Shown: in pieces, positions 1 through 8,518 of the stretch
Numbering within the stretch: the stretch's first letter is position 1
Layout of the letters: every line of letters begins with the position of its first letter
From: Bacillota bacterium
GTDB taxonomy: Bacteria; Bacillota; Clostridia; Peptostreptococcales; Anaerovoracaceae
DNA: 31,298 nucleotides
Assembly: GCA_029219125.1 (NCBI GenBank)
Contig: JAQXSU010000192.1
Span: 1-31,298, forward strand
Direction: 5' to 3'
The notes under the pieces: generated by a model
What the model was told of the DNA's origin: nothing
What the model saw: the letters and a program-made list of their open reading frames with translations, nothing else
Databases searched by the model: none
Position numbers and translations under genes: made by a program

Positions 1-1
1 A

Positions 2-205
2 GAAGGAATCGAAGCTGCTGAAGCACGAGGAAAGAAGCTGTATGGTCTGGATGTAAACAATCCGATTCGATTCTCTCACGAAAACACAGCAGTACAGAGA
101 ACCTATCAGGAATTTCTGGGTGAGCCGTTATCACATAAGGCGCACGAACTGCTGCATACAGATCTTTCGAAATGGGATTTGAAAATGACAGACATGGATA
201 AATAG
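2..205 (+). CDS. [FeFe] hydrogenase, C-terminal fragment (5' end outside window)
   Basis: The window opens inside a reading frame of 67 codons ending in TAG. Its sequence carries the hallmark C-terminus of iron-only hydrogenases (the 'small subunit' domain): an SHENTAVQ block, then EFLGEP and SHKAHELLHT. In this family the domain wraps around the H-cluster domain of the enzyme that interconverts protons and H2 with ferredoxin and/or NAD(P)H. The N-terminal H-cluster and Fe-S domains lie outside the window, so the subtype (monomeric, or HndD-like bifurcating) cannot be told. No terminator is visible between its stop and the next gene, so read-through into the alcohol dehydrogenase is possible. 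Confidence 0.85.
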   Translation, partial: EGIEAAEARGKKLYGLDVNNPIRFSHENTAVQRTYQEFLGEPLSHKAHELLHTDLSKWDLKMTDMDK

Positions 206-214
206 TATTATAAT
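185..214 (+). promoter_or_regulatory. Putative sigma-A promoter for the fucO-like gene
   Basis: ATGACA (185-190) and TATAAT (209-214) are separated by 18 bases. The -35 lies inside the end of the hydrogenase gene. This would start transcription about 45 bases upstream of the alcohol dehydrogenase start codon. It is a consensus match only. Confidence 0.5.
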
Positions 215-267
215 AAGCAAACAACAGACAATATCCCTGAAAAGTGGACGCAACGAAAGGAGAAAAA

Positions 268-1413
268 ATGGCAAACAGAATCATGTTGAATGAAACATCC
301 TATCATGGATCTGGTGCAATCAGAGAGATCGCAACAGAAGCAAAGGCAAGAGGATTTAAGAAAGCATTCGTATGCTCTGATCCGGATCTGATCAAATTCG
401 GCGTAACCGGAAAGGTAACGGCAGTTCTGGATGAAGCAGGGCTTGCATATGAGATTTATTCTGATATCAAGGCCAATCCGACCATTGAAAATGTGCAGCA
501 TGGTGTGGATGCGTTTAAAGCAGCAGATGCAGATTATATCGTTGCCATCGGCGGCGGATCCTCCATGGATACAGCCAAGGCCATCGGCATTATCATTACC
601 AATCCGGAGTTTGAGGATGTCAGAAGTCTGGAGGGTGTAGCACCTACTGCCAAACCATGTATTCCGATCATCGCAGTTCCGACGACTGCAGGAACTGCAG
701 CGGAAGTAACAATCAATTATGTGATTACGGATGTGGAAAGAAAGAGAAAGTTTGTATGTGTGGATCCGCATGATATGCCGATTATTGCTGTCGTTGATCC
801 GGATATGATGTCCTCCATGCCAAAAGGACTGACCGCTTCTACCGGCATGGATGCACTGACACATGCCATTGAAGGGTACACCACCAAGGCTGCCTGGGAA
901 ATGACAGATATGTTCCACCTGAAGGCCATAGAGATTATCGGAAAATCCTTAAGAGGTGCTGTTGCCAATGAAAAAGAAGGCCGTGACGGTATGGCGCTGG
1001 GGCAGTATATCGCAGGAATGGGATTCTCAAACGTAGGTCTTGGAATAGCACATTCCATGGCCCATACACTTGGTGCAGTTTATGATACACCGCATGGCGT
1101 TGCCTGTGCAATGATGCTTCCAATTGTCATGGAATACAATGCAGAATGTACCGGTGAAAAGTACAGAGAAATTGCCCGGGCCATGGGTGTAAAGGGTGTT
1201 GATGAAATGTCTGTAGAAGAGTACAGAAAAGCTGCCGTAGACGCTGTACAGCAGTTATCTATTGATGTGGGAATTCCTACGAAACTGGAAGCTCTGAAAG
1301 AAGAAGATCTGCAGTTTCTGGCAGAATCCGCCTTTGCAGATGCCTGTGCACCCGGCAACCCGAAGGATACAAATGTAGAAGACCTGAAGGCTCTGTTCAG
1401 GAAACTGATGTAG
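268..1413 (+). CDS. fucO: Iron-containing alcohol dehydrogenase, FucO-type (lactaldehyde reductase)
   Basis: This 381-residue protein is a group III (Fe2+-dependent) alcohol dehydrogenase resembling E. coli FucO from end to end, including the MANR start and the ITNPEFEDVRSLEG and GMGFSNVGLG stretches. FucO reduces L-lactaldehyde to 1,2-propanediol with NADH in the cytoplasm. The dinucleotide-binding GGGS is at residues 95-98 and the metal ligands are D195, H199, H262 and H276, each offset by one from E. coli FucO. The start at 268 is chosen over an upstream in-frame ATG (244) because AAAGGAG ends about six bases before it and the family begins there. No fucose or rhamnose genes are visible, so it may serve as a general aldehyde sink that reoxidises NADH beside the hydrogenase. 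The exact substrate is inferred. Confidence 0.9.
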   Translation: MANRIMLNETSYHGSGAIREIATEAKARGFKKAFVCSDPDLIKFGVTGKVTAVLDEAGLAYEIYSDIKANPTIENVQHGVDAFKAADADYIVAIGGGSSMDTAKAIGIIITNPEFEDVRSLEGVAPTAKPCIPIIAVPTTAGTAAEVTINYVITDVERKRKFVCVDPHDMPIIAVVDPDMMSSMPKGLTASTGMDALTHAIEGYTTKAAWEMTDMFHLKAIEIIGKSLRGAVANEKEGRDGMALGQYIAGMGFSNVGLGIAHSMAHTLGAVYDTPHGVACAMMLPIVMEYNAECTGEKYREIARAMGVKGVDEMSVEEYRKAAVDAVQQLSIDVGIPTKLEALKEEDLQFLAESAFADACAPGNPKDTNVEDLKALFRKLM

Positions 1414-1443
1414 AGAGTCCGAGCAGAAGCAGCATAATATAAT

Positions 1444-1504
1444 AAAAAAACACCCCGGTGGATCTGGTTCACTTTAGAAGAACAGATCCTCTCGGGGTTA
1501 TTTT
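1444..1504. terminator. Bidirectional intrinsic terminator between fucO and recN
   Basis: CCCCG (1453-1457) pairs with CGGGG (1493-1497), with an inner GGATCTG/CAGATCC arm and one bulge. T-rich tails follow on both strands. The minus-strand tail is a run of seven Ts, so it should stop recN transcription well; the plus tail (TTATTTT) is weaker. It sits between convergent genes. Confidence 0.85.
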
Positions 1505-3127
1505 CTATAAGCTGTTTCCTGCTATGAGTTCGCGGGCATTTTCCAGTGTAGTTTCGGTTATGGTGGCACCGCCGAGAAGACGGGCAATTTCCCGGACCGT
1601 TTCCTCTGGATTCAGTGCTTCCACACGGGTGTAGGTACTGGTATCATCCGATTCTTTATGAATCCTGTAGTTATGATCCCCACAGGCTGCAATCTGAGGC
1701 AGATGGGTGATACACAGAATCTGCCTGGATCTGGAGATCTCTTTGAGCTTACGACCTACGATACTGGCGGTAATTCCGCTGATTCCCGTATCAATTTCAT
1801 CGAAGATCAGTGTCGGTATGTTATCATAAGAACTGATGACGTTTTTGAATGCAAGCATGATACGGGACATTTCTCCGCCGGATGCAACCCGGGTCAGCGG
1901 TTTCAGCGGCTCGCCCCGGTTGGTCGTAATCAGGATTTCGACCTGATCCATGCCGTTTTCTGTTGGTTTTTCCATGGGAAGAATACGAATCTCCAACTGT
2001 GCATCGGAGAAATTCAGATCCACGAGTTCTTTCTGAATACAGTCAGAAAGCTGTGCAGCGGATTCTTTTCTTGCATCTGTCAGTTCGGCACAGGCTCGGC
2101 GCAGGGCTGCGGCTGTTGTTTTCAGTTCCTGCTCCAGAGAAGCCTTATTGGTTTCGAAGTTTTCTATTACGGCAATCTGGGCCGAAATGGAATCAAAGTA
2201 CTGCAGCACTTCTTCGATGGAGTCTCCATACTTCTTTTTCATGCTGTTGATCAGTTCCAGACGGCTGATTGCATCGTCCAGCTCCTCCGGATTGAAGGTA
2301 AGACGGTCCTTTATATCTCTTAAGCTGCGGCATATATCTTCCAGTCGGTAATAGACATCGCTGAATTCCTGACTTACAGCGCCGATATCCGAAGAAAAAG
2401 AGGCGATTTCCTCTACAGATCGCATGGCACCGCGAAGTCCGTCCATGACGGATGGCGAAGAATCATAAAGCGCTCCGTAAGATTTTTCAATATTTTCGAC
2501 AATCTTTTCGCTGTTCTGCAGGAGAGAGATCCTTTCTTCCAGTTCCTGGTCCTCACCGGACCGTAGTGCCGCTTTCTCAATTTCATCGGCTTCGAAGCGG
2601 AGAAAGTCCAGCTTGCGCCGGTTTTCCTTCTCTGCGGTAAGAAGACTTCCGAGCTGAGATCGTATCTGTGCATACTGGCTGTATGCCTTCTGCACAGCTT
2701 CCTTCAGTCTGTCTGTGACATCATGACGGTAAGCATCTACCAGAACAATATGATAGTCCGGATTAAGAAGGGACTGGTTATCGTACTGCCCGTGGATGTC
2801 TGCCAGCCTTCGTGCAATCTGGTTCAGGCGGTTCAGCGTCACGATCTCGTCATTATAGCGGCAAAGATTCTTGCCGGCTGCGGAAATCTCTCTGGTAAGA
2901 AGGATTTCTTCACCGTCCAGTTCACCGGAAAGCTGAATTACAGCCTTGTCGGTTCCGGTCCTTACATACGAAGAATCAGCCCGACTGCCGAGAGCCAGAC
3001 TGATTGCTTCAATTACGATAGATTTCCCGGAACCGGTTTCACCGGTGATGATATTCAGCCCTTCAGCAAAGTCGATTTCCGTTTGTTCAATAATTGCAAA
3101 GTTCTTAATGCTGATGTGATGTATCAT
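1505..3127 (-). CDS. recN: DNA repair protein RecN
   Basis: RecN is an SMC-like ATPase that gathers at double-strand breaks and holds DNA ends for RecA-dependent repair. The 540-residue protein begins IHHISIKNFAIIEQ and carries Walker A GETGSGKS (residues 29-36), a long coiled-coil middle, the ABC signature ASGGEMSR and Walker B TLIFDEIDTGISG. Length is slightly under the usual 550-570. The ATG is preceded by AGAGGAAAA, which lies inside the last codons of argR; the two genes are three bases apart, so they are co-transcribed and probably translationally coupled. The argR-recN order is common in Firmicutes. Confidence 0.95.
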   Translation of the reverse strand: MIHHISIKNFAIIEQTEIDFAEGLNIITGETGSGKSIVIEAISLALGSRADSSYVRTGTDKAVIQLSGELDGEEILLTREISAAGKNLCRYNDEIVTLNRLNQIARRLADIHGQYDNQSLLNPDYHIVLVDAYRHDVTDRLKEAVQKAYSQYAQIRSQLGSLLTAEKENRRKLDFLRFEADEIEKAALRSGEDQELEERISLLQNSEKIVENIEKSYGALYDSSPSVMDGLRGAMRSVEEIASFSSDIGAVSQEFSDVYYRLEDICRSLRDIKDRLTFNPEELDDAISRLELINSMKKKYGDSIEEVLQYFDSISAQIAVIENFETNKASLEQELKTTAAALRRACAELTDARKESAAQLSDCIQKELVDLNFSDAQLEIRILPMEKPTENGMDQVEILITTNRGEPLKPLTRVASGGEMSRIMLAFKNVISSYDNIPTLIFDEIDTGISGITASIVGRKLKEISRSRQILCITHLPQIAACGDHNYRIHKESDDTSTYTRVEALNPEETVREIARLLGGATITETTLENARELIAGNSL

Positions 3128-3130
3128 GCT

Positions 3131-3592
3131 TTATTTTCCTCTCATCTGGAGCATATCCTGAAACTCCTGCATGATTTCCGGAATAGCTTCTGTGGAATCT
3201 GCGATCAGAAGCAGGGTGTTGTCACCGGCAATGGAGCCGATGATGTGTGGAAGTCCGCTGTTATCAATGGCTTCACCTGCAGCTGCTGCGCAGCCGGAGA
3301 GTGTCTTGACCACAATCAGATTTCCGGAGGCTGCGAAGGAAGTGATGGTTTCTCTGAATATTTTTACAAAACGATCAGAAACCGGCATATCCTTCGATTT
3401 GTTCAGAGCATATTTGTACTTTCCGCTGCTGGAAAGGGTCTTCACCAGCTGCAGATCCTTGATGTCCCTGGAAATAGTTGCCTGCGTCACTTCAAATCCG
3501 TTTTCGCGAAGCATGGAAGCAAGCTTTTCCTGGGTATCAATTTCATACGAATTAATCAGTTCGATGATCTTGTTCTGCCTGGAATATCGCAT
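3131..3592 (-). CDS. argR: Arginine repressor ArgR
   Basis: ArgR binds L-arginine as co-repressor, hexamerises and binds ARG boxes to control arginine metabolism. The 153 residues contain the N-terminal winged helix (KIIELINSYEIDTQEKLASM, recognition helix in TQATISRDI) and the C-terminal arginine-binding oligomerisation domain with GSIAGDNTLLLI. The start at 3592 (MRYSRQNK) is chosen because a further upstream ATG lies within the AGGAGGAGG ribosome binding site itself. It is the first gene of an argR-recN transcript from a clear promoter at 3629-3657. ARG-box-like sequences lie in the same intergenic region, so autoregulation is likely. Confidence 0.95.
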   Translation of the reverse strand: MRYSRQNKIIELINSYEIDTQEKLASMLRENGFEVTQATISRDIKDLQLVKTLSSSGKYKYALNKSKDMPVSDRFVKIFRETITSFAASGNLIVVKTLSGCAAAAGEAIDNSGLPHIIGSIAGDNTLLLIADSTEAIPEIMQEFQDMLQMRGK

Positions 3593-3628
3593 ATTATTCC
3601 TCCTCCTCATACAATCATACTTAGGTGA

Positions 3629-3657
3629 ATTTTATCATATCATGTGCTGATTTTCAA
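3629..3657 (-). promoter_or_regulatory. Sigma-A promoter for argR-recN
   Basis: Read on the minus strand: TTGAAA (3657-3652), 17-base spacer, TAAAAT (3634-3629). An ARG half-site-like TGAAT followed by TTTA (3626-3634 on the plus strand) overlaps the -10, a position where ArgR could block initiation. Confidence 0.75.
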
Positions 3658-3698
3658 GTAAAACAGAGAATTTTTTCCAAGGCATATGGTAAATAAAG

Positions 3699-3718
3699 AA
3701 TGAATAAATCCATTCATT
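3699..3718. promoter_or_regulatory. Palindrome resembling an ARG box
   Basis: AATGAAT and ATTCATT form a perfect 7-bp inverted repeat around six bases. ARG boxes follow TGAAT-N4-ATTCA; here the half-sites match but the gap is six, so it is a variant or another operator. It lies between divergent argR and ruvC, 19 bases upstream of the ruvC -35. Confidence 0.4.
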
Positions 3719-3736
3719 TTATGGTATAAAATCATA

Positions 3737-3765
3737 TGGACAAACAGATGTTCTCGTGATATAAT
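3737..3765 (+). promoter_or_regulatory. Sigma-A promoter for ruvC-ruvA-ruvB-queA
   Basis: TGGACA (3737-3742), 17-base spacer and a perfect TATAAT (3760-3765), which also has an extended -10 TGA just before it. It lies 65 bases upstream of the ruvC start. Confidence 0.75.
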
Positions 3766-3830
3766 GGAAAAGATAAATATGCAGGGCTGACATTGTGACT
3801 GGACAAATAAACAAAGAACTGAGGTAGAGT

Positions 3831-4331
3831 ATGCGGATTTTAGGGATTGACCCCGGGTATGCCATTCTGGGGTACGGTATTCTGGATAAAATCGGAAACC
3901 GTTTTTCTGTGGTAGATTATGGTTCCATTCTGACGGATGCAGATATGGAAATGCCGGAGCGGCTTCGCATTCTGTATGATGAACTGAGAGCCATTATAGA
4001 AAAATATCAGCCAGAGGAAGCAGCCATTGAAGAACTGTTTTTCAATAATAATGCCAAGACTGCGATTCTGGTAGGAGAAGCCAGAGGAGTTGCAGTTCTG
4101 GCATGTGCCCACGGAAATCTCAAGATCAGCGAATATACGCCGCTGCAGATCAAGCAGGCACTGGTCGGCTATGGCAGGGCGGACAAGAAGCAGGTGCAGG
4201 CCATGGTCAAGGCGATACTCAATCTGGAGAAGGTTCCGAAACCGGATGACACGGCGGATGCACTGGCTGCCGCCATCTGCCACGGACATTCAGCAGGCAG
4301 CAGTCGTCTCCGGCAGCTGATGGGCAAATAA
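3831..4331 (+). CDS. ruvC: Holliday junction endonuclease RuvC
   Basis: RuvC is the dimeric Mg2+-dependent resolvase that nicks Holliday junctions symmetrically. The 166-residue protein has the RNase H-like fold and all four acidic catalytic residues: D7 in GIDPG, E67 in AAIEELFF, and D140 and D143 in DDTADAL. The ATG follows GAGGTAGAG. It leads a ruvC-ruvA-ruvB-queA gene string with short gaps, so all three resolvasome subunits are made together. Confidence 0.96.
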   Translation: MRILGIDPGYAILGYGILDKIGNRFSVVDYGSILTDADMEMPERLRILYDELRAIIEKYQPEEAAIEELFFNNNAKTAILVGEARGVAVLACAHGNLKISEYTPLQIKQALVGYGRADKKQVQAMVKAILNLEKVPKPDDTADALAAAICHGHSAGSSRLRQLMGK

Positions 4332-4347
4332 AAAGGCGGTGAAAAAA

Positions 4348-4971
4348 ATGATACGATATATAAAGGGAATCTATTCCATGACCTTCGAGAACAGCATTAT
4401 CGTAGAAACATCTTCCGGCATAGGATTTGAAATTTTCCTTCCTGTCGGCTCCCCTTTATACAGGTATGGGGAAGGCGAAGAAATCATGGTGTATACCTCT
4501 ATGGCAGTAAAGGAAGATGATATCAGCCTGTACGGTTTTCATAACCGGGAAGCGCTGGAACTTTTTGAACTGCTGATTACTGTCAGCGGCATCGGTGCCA
4601 AAGGTGCCATGTCGATTCTCAGCACCCTGCAGCCGACAGAACTGAAACGTGCAATCTTGTTTGAAGATGCAAAGGAGATCAGCCGGGCCAACGGCGTGGG
4701 AAAGAAAACAGCGGAGCGGCTTATCCTTGAACTGAAAGATAAGATCGGAAAGATGAGCGGTGCAGTGAATGATGGATATGGACCGGCGGATCTGGGCGGC
4801 GGCGCGGCAGATGCGGTACTGCCTGCATCGGATGACCGGACAGAAGCTGTCAATGCGCTGGTGGCACTGGGATATTCCAAGGCAGAGGCCTTCAGTGCAA
4901 TCTCTCAGGTGACGGAAGACGGACTGACCTGTGAGGAATATATTAAAAAAGCACTGAAACATCTCTTTTAG
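4348..4971 (+). CDS. ruvA: Holliday junction branch migration protein RuvA
   Basis: RuvA tetramers bind the four-way junction and load the RuvB motor. The 207 residues show the N-terminal OB fold (MIRYIKGIYSM, then VYTSMAVKEDDISLYGF), two helix-hairpin-helix motifs (ITVSGIGAKGAM and ANGVGKKTAERLI), and after a flexible linker the RuvB-binding domain III with EAVNALVALGYSKAEA. The start is the ATG at 4348, matching the family's MIxYxxG start and spaced from AAGGCGG; a GTG nine bases upstream is also in frame but sits inside the ribosome binding site. Confidence 0.95.
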   Translation: MIRYIKGIYSMTFENSIIVETSSGIGFEIFLPVGSPLYRYGEGEEIMVYTSMAVKEDDISLYGFHNREALELFELLITVSGIGAKGAMSILSTLQPTELKRAILFEDAKEISRANGVGKKTAERLILELKDKIGKMSGAVNDGYGPADLGGGAADAVLPASDDRTEAVNALVALGYSKAEAFSAISQVTEDGLTCEEYIKKALKHLF

Positions 4972-4982
4972 GAGTGATATAG

Positions 4983-5996
4983 ATGGAGAAAGAACGGATT
5001 ACATCTGCAGGCATGCAGAAGGGAGAAATGCGGCAGGAGATGAATCTGCGGCCGCAGCATCTTGACGAATATATCGGCCAGCAGAGCGCCAAGGAAAATC
5101 TGAAAATTTTCATTGAAGCGGCCAGGCTCCGGGGTGAACCGCTGGACCATGTGCTGTTTTATGGTCCGCCGGGACTGGGAAAGACTACGCTGGCGGGGAT
5201 TATTGCCAATGAACTGGGAGTGGATATCAAGATTACTTCGGGACCTGCCATCGGCAGAGCGGGAGATCTGGCAGCAATACTGACTAACCTCAATGAAAAT
5301 GACGTGCTGTTCATTGACGAGATACACAGATTGAATCGCTCCGTGGAGGAAGTACTGTACTCCGCCATGGAAGATTTCGCTCTGGATATCGTCATAGGAA
5401 AAGGCCCGTCAGCCCGTTCCATTCGTCTGGATCTGGCGAAATTCACTTTGATCGGTGCCACCACCAGAGCTGGAAGTCTTTCGGCACCGCTGCGTGACCG
5501 GTTTGGCGTCATCAGCAAGTTTGAGATGTATACTACGGAAGAACTGAAACAGATCCTGGCTCGAACCGCAAGTATTCTGCATGTGGAAGCGGATGATGAA
5601 TCACTGACGGAAATGGCCAGAAGATCCCGGGGAACACCACGTGTGGCAAACCGTATGCTGAAACGAATCAGGGACTTTTCACAGGTGCGCGGAAATGGTA
5701 TAATTACCATTGATATTACCAGAGAGGGACTGGAAGCCCTGGGTGTGGATGAACTGGGACTGGAACGGATTGACAGAGAGATTCTTCGCGCCATTATTGA
5801 ACGGTTTCACGGAGGACCGGTGGGAATCGACACCATTGCTGCATCCATCGGTGAAGAACGGGTCACCATCGAAGATTCTTCCGAACCATATCTGATTCAG
5901 GCAGGCCTTCTTTACCGCACACAGAAGGGACGTATGGTATCTTCCCTGGGATATAAACATCTGGGACTGGAAATGCCCGGAGACAGAGAGGAATAA
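4983..5996 (+). CDS. ruvB: Holliday junction branch migration ATPase RuvB
   Basis: RuvB is the hexameric AAA+ motor that pumps DNA through the RuvA-bound junction. The 337 residues include LRPQHLDEYIGQ, Walker A GPPGLGKT, Walker B FIDEIHRLN, the TRAGSLSAPLRDRFG segment with sensor and arginine finger, and a C-terminal winged helix ending in RTQKGRM. GGAGTG precedes the ATG by seven bases, 11 bases after ruvA stops. Length is typical. Confidence 0.97.
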   Translation: MEKERITSAGMQKGEMRQEMNLRPQHLDEYIGQQSAKENLKIFIEAARLRGEPLDHVLFYGPPGLGKTTLAGIIANELGVDIKITSGPAIGRAGDLAAILTNLNENDVLFIDEIHRLNRSVEEVLYSAMEDFALDIVIGKGPSARSIRLDLAKFTLIGATTRAGSLSAPLRDRFGVISKFEMYTTEELKQILARTASILHVEADDESLTEMARRSRGTPRVANRMLKRIRDFSQVRGNGIITIDITREGLEALGVDELGLERIDREILRAIIERFHGGPVGIDTIAASIGEERVTIEDSSEPYLIQAGLLYRTQKGRMVSSLGYKHLGLEMPGDREE

Positions 5997-6004
5997 GAGA
6001 ATTC

Positions 6005-7054
6005 ATGCATATCAATGATTTTGATTATGAGCTGCCGAAAGAACTGATCGCCCAGACCCCATCCGAAACACGGGATGGCTGTCGGCTGATGGTGGTCCAC
6101 AGAAGGGACGGCAGCGTGGAACACAGACATTTCTATGATATTTTAGAGTACCTGAGACCGGATGACTGTCTGATACTGAATAATTCCAAGGTTTTGCCGG
6201 CACGTCTTTTCGGCGTAAAGGAAGGAACCGGAGCGAAGATTGAATTCCTGCTGATCAAGCGGATCCAGGGAGATACATGGGAAACTATGGTACGTCCGGG
6301 AAAGAGACTGAAGATCGGAGACAGCGTTTCATTTTCCGAAGAGAAACTGTTCAAGGCTACCGTAAAAGATTACGGTGAAGACGGAACGCGGATTGTGGAG
6401 TTCCGGTATGAGGGTATTTTTATGGAACGTCTGGAGGAACTGGGAGAGATGCCGCTTCCGCCATATATCGAGAGAGATAATAACAGCGAGGATAAGGACC
6501 GGTATCAGACCGTTTACTGCAAAGAAGAAGGTTCTGTAGCCGCACCGACGGCAGGGCTGCATTTTACAGAAGAACTTCTGGAAAAAGTGCGGGATATGGG
6601 AGTGAAGATTGCTTATGTTACGCTTCATGTAGGCATTGGCACATTCCGTCCTGTAAAAGTAGAGAACATCGAAGAGCATCATATGCATTTCGAAGAGTAT
6701 TATATCAGTGAGGAAGCGGCAGATACAATAAATAACACTATCCTGGCAGGCGGACGAATCGTTTCTGTCGGAACCACATCCACCAGAACGGTGGAAAGTG
6801 CTGCCGCATTTGATGAAACCACAGGAAAGTGGCTGGTTCAGGCAGGCTCCGGTTCCACCGGAATCTTTATCTATCCCGGATATGAATTCAAGATCATCCG
6901 ATCTCTGATCACGAATTTCCACCTGCCGAAATCCACGCTCCTCATGCTGATTTCTGCATTGTACAACCGGGAAGATATCCTCCGGGTGTATGAGATCGCA
7001 GTGAAAGAGCAGTACAGGTTTTTCAGTTACGGCGATGCCATGTTTATTGAATGA
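6005..7054 (+). CDS. queA: S-adenosylmethionine:tRNA ribosyltransferase-isomerase QueA
   Basis: QueA transfers and isomerises the ribosyl group of S-adenosylmethionine onto preQ1 in tRNA to give epoxyqueuosine, the step after Tgt. The 349-residue protein has the family's opening INDFDYELPKELIAQTP, LNNSKVLPARLFG, PTAGLHFTEELL, LHVGIGTFRPV and the terminal ITNFHLPKSTLLMLISAL. It begins eight bases after ruvB stops; AGAGAGGAATAAG supplies the ribosome binding site. Its partner gene tgt is 1.5 kb downstream, separated by an M20 dipeptidase gene and a terminator. Confidence 0.96.
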   Translation: MHINDFDYELPKELIAQTPSETRDGCRLMVVHRRDGSVEHRHFYDILEYLRPDDCLILNNSKVLPARLFGVKEGTGAKIEFLLIKRIQGDTWETMVRPGKRLKIGDSVSFSEEKLFKATVKDYGEDGTRIVEFRYEGIFMERLEELGEMPLPPYIERDNNSEDKDRYQTVYCKEEGSVAAPTAGLHFTEELLEKVRDMGVKIAYVTLHVGIGTFRPVKVENIEEHHMHFEEYYISEEAADTINNTILAGGRIVSVGTTSTRTVESAAAFDETTGKWLVQAGSGSTGIFIYPGYEFKIIRSLITNFHLPKSTLLMLISALYNREDILRVYEIAVKEQYRFFSYGDAMFIE

Positions 7055-7086
7055 ATACACAGAAGGAGAATAGTAAGGAGCATTTT

Positions 7087-8412
7087 ATGGAAACGAAAAT
7101 CAGAGAACAATTTCTGGAAGACCTGAAAGGACTGATTCAGATCCCAAGCGTGTCTTCGGAGAAGGAACAGGTGGAAAAAGCACTGGACTATTTTCTGGAT
7201 ACCGCTGAAAGACTGGGACTGCACGCAGAGAAACTGCTGGACGGACAGATCGGTATCGTCGAGATGGGAGAAGGCACGGAAACCGTCGGTATTCTTGTCC
7301 ATCTGGATGTGGTCGACATCGGCGATGCAGACCAATGGACCGTGGCTCCTTTCGATATAACTGTGAAGGACGGCAAAGTATACGGACGAGGTGTGCTGGA
7401 TGATAAGGGCCCTGCTATGGCAGCCCTGTATGCTATGAAAGCTGTGAAAGACTGCGGACGGCCTTTGAGAAAAAAAGTTCGCATGATTATCGGAACCCAG
7501 GAAGAAGTGGAATGGACCGATATGAATGCATATGTGGAAAAATACCCTCTTCCGGATTACAGTTTTACACCGGACGGATATTTCCCGATTGGAAACGTGG
7601 AAAAGGGATACTATGACATCGGTCTGCGTTTTCCATATGGAGATGAAAAGCCGTCTGATCTTCCAATGATCCGTTCCATCGATGCCGGTGTCGCATCCAA
7701 TGTGGTGCCGGAAAGCTGCACTGTGACCCTGAGCAATGGAGAAACGGTGAAAACACAGGGAAAAGCGACCCATTCCTGTCTGCCGGATAAGGGAATCAAC
7801 GCAGTCTTTCTGATGAAAGAAGAGCTGCAGAACAACCATGAAATCGGTGAAAATACCTGCAGCCGGGTACTGAATATGATGTATGATTACTTCAGTGATT
7901 TCGTTGGTCAGGCGCTGGGTATTGAAAAGAAAGAAGAATATTACAAGGGCGAATACATTCATAAGAACATGTTTACGCCATCTGTGATCAAAAACACAGA
8001 AGAAGGAGTGGAAGTTCTGGTGAACTGCAGATTTGCCTACACTACATCCAGAGAGGAAATCAGAACTGCCTTCGAAACCATGGCCGCAAAGCTGGGCGGA
8101 GAAATCATTTATGAAGATTTCCTGCCGGCTGTATTCGTCAGCAGAGAGGCACCGTTCCTGAAGGAACTGGCAAGAGCCTATGAAACAGTGACAGAGCAGG
8201 AAGCGCAGTTTGTACTGGACTATGGTGCTTCCTACTGCAAAGCTATGCCGAATATGGTCAGCTACGGACCGATCTTCCCGGAGATGGAAGATAAGTGTCA
8301 TCAGACCGATGAATACATGCCGCTGGAAAAAATCGAGCAGATGTATGATATTCTGGAAACTGCCCTTGCCGGCATTGTGCTCAGCGAACTTTCCATGAAG
8401 CCTGCAGAATAG
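7087..8412 (+). CDS. M20 family metal-dependent dipeptidase (PepV/Sapep-like)
   Basis: This 441-residue cytosolic protein matches the PepV/Sapep branch of M20 peptidases, two-metal enzymes that cleave dipeptides from peptide turnover. Expected residues are present: H72 and D74 (VHLDVVD), D105 (LDDKGP), the catalytic pair E139-E140 (GTQEEVEW), D163 (TPDGYFPIGNVEKG) and a C-terminal His in EDKCHQTDEYMP. The start at 7087 has AAGGAG six bases upstream. An in-frame ATG at 7051 overlaps the queA stop and would add twelve residues; a coupled start there cannot be excluded. It is the last gene before a strong terminator and shows no obvious link to queuosine synthesis. Confidence 0.88.
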   Translation: METKIREQFLEDLKGLIQIPSVSSEKEQVEKALDYFLDTAERLGLHAEKLLDGQIGIVEMGEGTETVGILVHLDVVDIGDADQWTVAPFDITVKDGKVYGRGVLDDKGPAMAALYAMKAVKDCGRPLRKKVRMIIGTQEEVEWTDMNAYVEKYPLPDYSFTPDGYFPIGNVEKGYYDIGLRFPYGDEKPSDLPMIRSIDAGVASNVVPESCTVTLSNGETVKTQGKATHSCLPDKGINAVFLMKEELQNNHEIGENTCSRVLNMMYDYFSDFVGQALGIEKKEEYYKGEYIHKNMFTPSVIKNTEEGVEVLVNCRFAYTTSREEIRTAFETMAAKLGGEIIYEDFLPAVFVSREAPFLKELARAYETVTEQEAQFVLDYGASYCKAMPNMVSYGPIFPEMEDKCHQTDEYMPLEKIEQMYDILETALAGIVLSELSMKPAE

Positions 8413-8463
8413 GGTTTCGCAGGCGCAGTTCCGCAAAACCGCGAGGAATCATTGAAAATACAG

Positions 8464-8500
8464 AAAACCCCGTGGAAATTTCTGCGGGGTTTTGTTATAC
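8464..8500 (+). terminator. Intrinsic terminator after the M20 dipeptidase gene
   Basis: AAAACCCCG and CGGGGTTTT form a nine-pair stem around a 12-base segment, followed by TTTTGTT. It ends the ruvC-to-dipeptidase string. Confidence 0.88.
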
Positions 8501-8501
8501 T
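8473..8501 (+). promoter_or_regulatory. Possible tgt promoter embedded in the terminator
   Basis: TATACT (8496-8501) follows the terminator tail; TGGAAA (8473-8478), 17 bases upstream, is a weak -35 within the terminator loop. Some promoter is needed here if the terminator works, but this assignment is tentative. Confidence 0.35.
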
Positions 8502-8518
8502 ATAGCTAACTATGCATA

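Noticed and set aside
2723..3628. Open frame of 301 codons on the plus strand across recN and argR
   Set aside because: It spans two well-supported minus-strand genes and their junction.
7027..8436. Open frame of 469 codons on the minus strand under the M20 dipeptidase
   Set aside because: It is antisense to a gene with all catalytic residues; the product is rich in His, Phe and Cys, typical of reverse-frame translation.
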